A stretch of 7,466 bases of DNA from the NCBI RefSeq assembly GCF_014359955.1, contig NZ_JACIYL010000147.1, positions 1-7,466 on the forward strand, written 5' to 3'. Shown here one piece after another: positions 6,178 to 7,466 of the stretch. Below the pieces are notes generated by a model. It was given only the letters and a program-made list of their open reading frames with translations. It had not been told where the DNA came from and made no database searches. The position numbers were made by a program, and so were the translations under genes. Source of the stretch: Thermogutta sp. (GTDB lineage: Bacteria; Planctomycetota; Planctomycetia; Pirellulales; Thermoguttaceae). Within the stretch, counting starts at the first letter, position 1; every line of letters begins with the position of its first letter.

Positions 6178-7179
6178 TCAGGGCAGCGGAAGCGGTGGCT
6201 CGGCCGCATATTCTTCATAAAGCTGAGGGATTTTTGCCTCTGCTGTGCGTCCCTTGTGGAGAATGACGCGGTAGCGGAGCTCGATGCTTTGGCCCTTCCC
6301 CAGAGTGTAAGCGCCGCTGACATCGGAGCGCCCGACAAAATCATGCCAGCCGAACGGGTTGGCCGCGAACAGGCCGTAGGTCCGCACGTGCCAGTAGGTA
6401 GGAAACCGAAAACTGCTGGGGTGATTGAGCACGGCGATTCCGACGATCTCCCCGTCCACGGGCCCTGAATAGTCAACCCATTTCGCCTTCTTTCCCCAGG
6501 CGTCCTTGTCCTCTTGACCTTCGCTATTCACGATTTTTCCGCCTTTTTTCGCGTCCACGGTCATTGAGTCGGCCACGCGAAGCCCGAATGTCCCCTCTTT
6601 GGTATCGCCGAACGTGACACTGGGCGCAACGGCCGAGAGACGGATGGCGAAATCGATGACACGGTTCTCGCCAAGCGGGTAAAAGAGCAGCTTGCGGACA
6701 TCGTTGAGGAGGACCGTTCCATCGGGCGCGACCCAATCGTTTCGGGTGACGACGATCCCTTTGGTGCCCCCCTCGAGAGTCAGAAACTCCCGATGAACGA
6801 TTTTGCCTCGGCCGGGGGCTTCTTCCCAAAAACTGATGCCGTTTACATCACCATGGGTAAACCACAGGGAACGCTGGTGGGGGTGGTCGTGTTTCTCCCC
6901 TTCGCCGGGGCCCATGGGCCATTCGCGAGTGAAAGGCTTGCCCGTCGGGCCGATGATCGGCCAAACGTAGGGCTTGAATTCCCCATCGGCCACATAGGCT
7001 GCCCAGAGTTCGCCGTTCCCCAATATTTCCACCCCGTGATCGGTTTTCTGAATGGAAAAAGTCACAGCCGAAGACGGCTCTCCGCTGACCCCACTTCTTG
7101 AGAGCATCATGACAGCCGCCAGGGGTATCGCCACCATCAGGATGCACCGCCAGCACCAAAGGGATGTCGCCGCACTCAT
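6178..7179 (-). CDS. Secreted PmoA-family (DUF6807-type) protein
   Basis: 333 residues. The N-terminus carries a probable Sec signal: a hydrophobic run at about 13-26, then SRSGVSG with likely cleavage near residue 33. The mature part has the family's signatures: HDHPHQRSLWFTHGDVNG (97-114), ISFWEE (115-120), TFGLRVADSM (197-206) and WHVRTYGLFAANPFGWHDF (263-281), with a beta-rich remainder. Pfam's family is labelled methane oxygenase PmoA, but this is not a methane monooxygenase subunit: that protein is an integral membrane subunit, and this one is soluble and exported. The true function is unknown. Copies are numerous in planctomycetes, often near sugar-degradation genes, and a carbohydrate-related role is only an inference. 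The conserved His residues (97, 99, 101, 109) could bind metal. Start: AAGGAG lies 8 nt before the ATG at 7179; a TTG at 7215 would lie upstream of that site. The gene appears monocistronic. Confidence 0.88.
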   Translation of the reverse strand: MSAATSLWCWRCILMVAIPLAAVMMLSRSGVSGEPSSAVTFSIQKTDHGVEILGNGELWAAYVADGEFKPYVWPIIGPTGKPFTREWPMGPGEGEKHDHPHQRSLWFTHGDVNGISFWEEAPGRGKIVHREFLTLEGGTKGIVVTRNDWVAPDGTVLLNDVRKLLFYPLGENRVIDFAIRLSAVAPSVTFGDTKEGTFGLRVADSMTVDAKKGGKIVNSEGQEDKDAWGKKAKWVDYSGPVDGEIVGIAVLNHPSSFRFPTYWHVRTYGLFAANPFGWHDFVGRSDVSGAYTLGKGQSIELRYRVILHKGRTAEAKIPQLYEEYAAEPPLPLP

Positions 7180-7187
7180 GGAAGTCT

Positions 7188-7193
7188 CTCCTT
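7188..7193 (-). promoter_or_regulatory. Shine-Dalgarno site of the PmoA-family gene
   Basis: The minus strand reads AAGGAG with an 8-nt spacer to the ATG at 7179 and rules out the upstream TTG as the start. Confidence 0.75.
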
Positions 7194-7386
7194 GATCCGC
7201 TAAAATAGACGCCAACTTTATCCCGTGACTGACAGAGATTGTAATCCGGAGCCGCCGGTATTGCTATCGAGCGCGTCCAAGGATGCGGAAGCGAGGTTGC
7301 CTCGGGTTGCCGGCCATTGCTCCAAGTCAAAAGCCGACGGGGCAAAGGTTCTGTGCGAGAAATAGGTTTCGTTCGCGTAAATTGAA

Positions 7387-7419
7387 GTCCCTCCACGTAA
7401 GATGAATATAGGGAGGGAC
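7387..7419. repeat. Perfect 8-bp inverted repeat upstream of the PmoA-family gene
   Basis: GTCCCTCC (7387-7394) is mirrored by GGAGGGAC (7412-7419) across a 17-bp AT-rich spacer. The half-site centres are 25 bp apart, about two and a half helical turns. The spacer includes TATATT on the minus strand, which could be a -10 element of the downstream gene. It might be an operator or a hairpin; there is no T-tract to support a terminator. Confidence 0.45.
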
Positions 7420-7466
7420 CTGGCTGGGAAAGTGAGGAAGGGGCGACTCCCCTCTTTGACATTGAG

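Larger units (their letters stand above)
7180..7466. other. 287-base upstream region, no gene seen
   Basis: Apart from the ribosome binding site at 7188-7193 and the inverted repeat at 7387-7419, I see no supported gene here. It presumably holds the promoter of the PmoA-family gene, but I could not find a clear -35/-10 pair. Confidence 0.5.

Noticed and set aside
6041..6180. T8 run on the minus strand downstream of the PmoA-family gene, considered as an intrinsic terminator
   Set aside because: No stable stem precedes the T-run; the best pairing nearby is about 3 bp. The AAGGGTCCCTT palindrome right after the stop codon leaves only a one-base loop and cannot form a normal hairpin.
7346..7377. 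Imperfect direct repeat starting AGGTT, spaced 18 bp
   Set aside because: Only the first five bases match exactly; this is expected by chance at this length.
6848..7462. Minus-strand 204-codon frame reaching past the PmoA-family gene start
   Set aside because: Half of it is a shadow of the PmoA-family gene in another frame, and the upstream part has no domain or signal.

Overview
The window most likely comes from a planctomycete chromosome, probably near Pirellulales. The reasons are a secreted PmoA-family (DUF6807-type) protein, a secreted parallel beta-helix protein of the sugar-cleaving type, an Mla lipid-transport operon with a long MlaD, and moderately high GC. The genus cannot be settled from this sequence; a thermophilic relative such as Thermogutta would fit but is a guess. 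I see no rRNA, tRNA, insertion sequence, CRISPR array or phage gene.

Layout: (1) Positions 1-885, minus strand: the N-terminal 295 residues of a secreted beta-helix protein that runs off the left edge. (2) 886-1479: 594 bases without a convincing gene, containing three short perfect hairpins, a terminator-like hairpin followed by T5, and a candidate promoter. (3) 1480-2895, plus strand: a complete XylE-like sugar/H+ symporter. (4) 2923-5906, minus strand: an mlaE-mlaF-mlaD operon (permease, ATPase, MCE protein) with tight gene junctions, convergent with the transporter. (5) 6178-7179, minus strand: a secreted PmoA-family protein with a good ribosome binding site. (6) 7180-7466: its upstream region, with a long-spaced perfect inverted repeat.

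Two themes appear. The beta-helix protein, the sugar symporter and the PmoA-family protein fit the sugar-scavenging, polysaccharide-degrading life of planctomycetes: an exported carbohydrate-active protein and an uptake system transcribed divergently from one intergenic region. The mla operon is envelope housekeeping: MlaE and MlaF form the inner-membrane ABC engine and MlaD the MCE ring. This MlaD is about twice the length of the E. coli protein because of a long helical tail, and no MlaC-like shuttle is encoded beside it. That suggests a tunnel-type rather than a shuttle-type system.

I found no clearly new multi-gene system. The observations most worth a second look are the structured non-coding stretch at 1147-1309, the mlaE-mlaF junction bridged by a 17-codon open frame, the alternative starts and hairpin at the mlaE 5' end, and the transporter's changed sugar-site residues.
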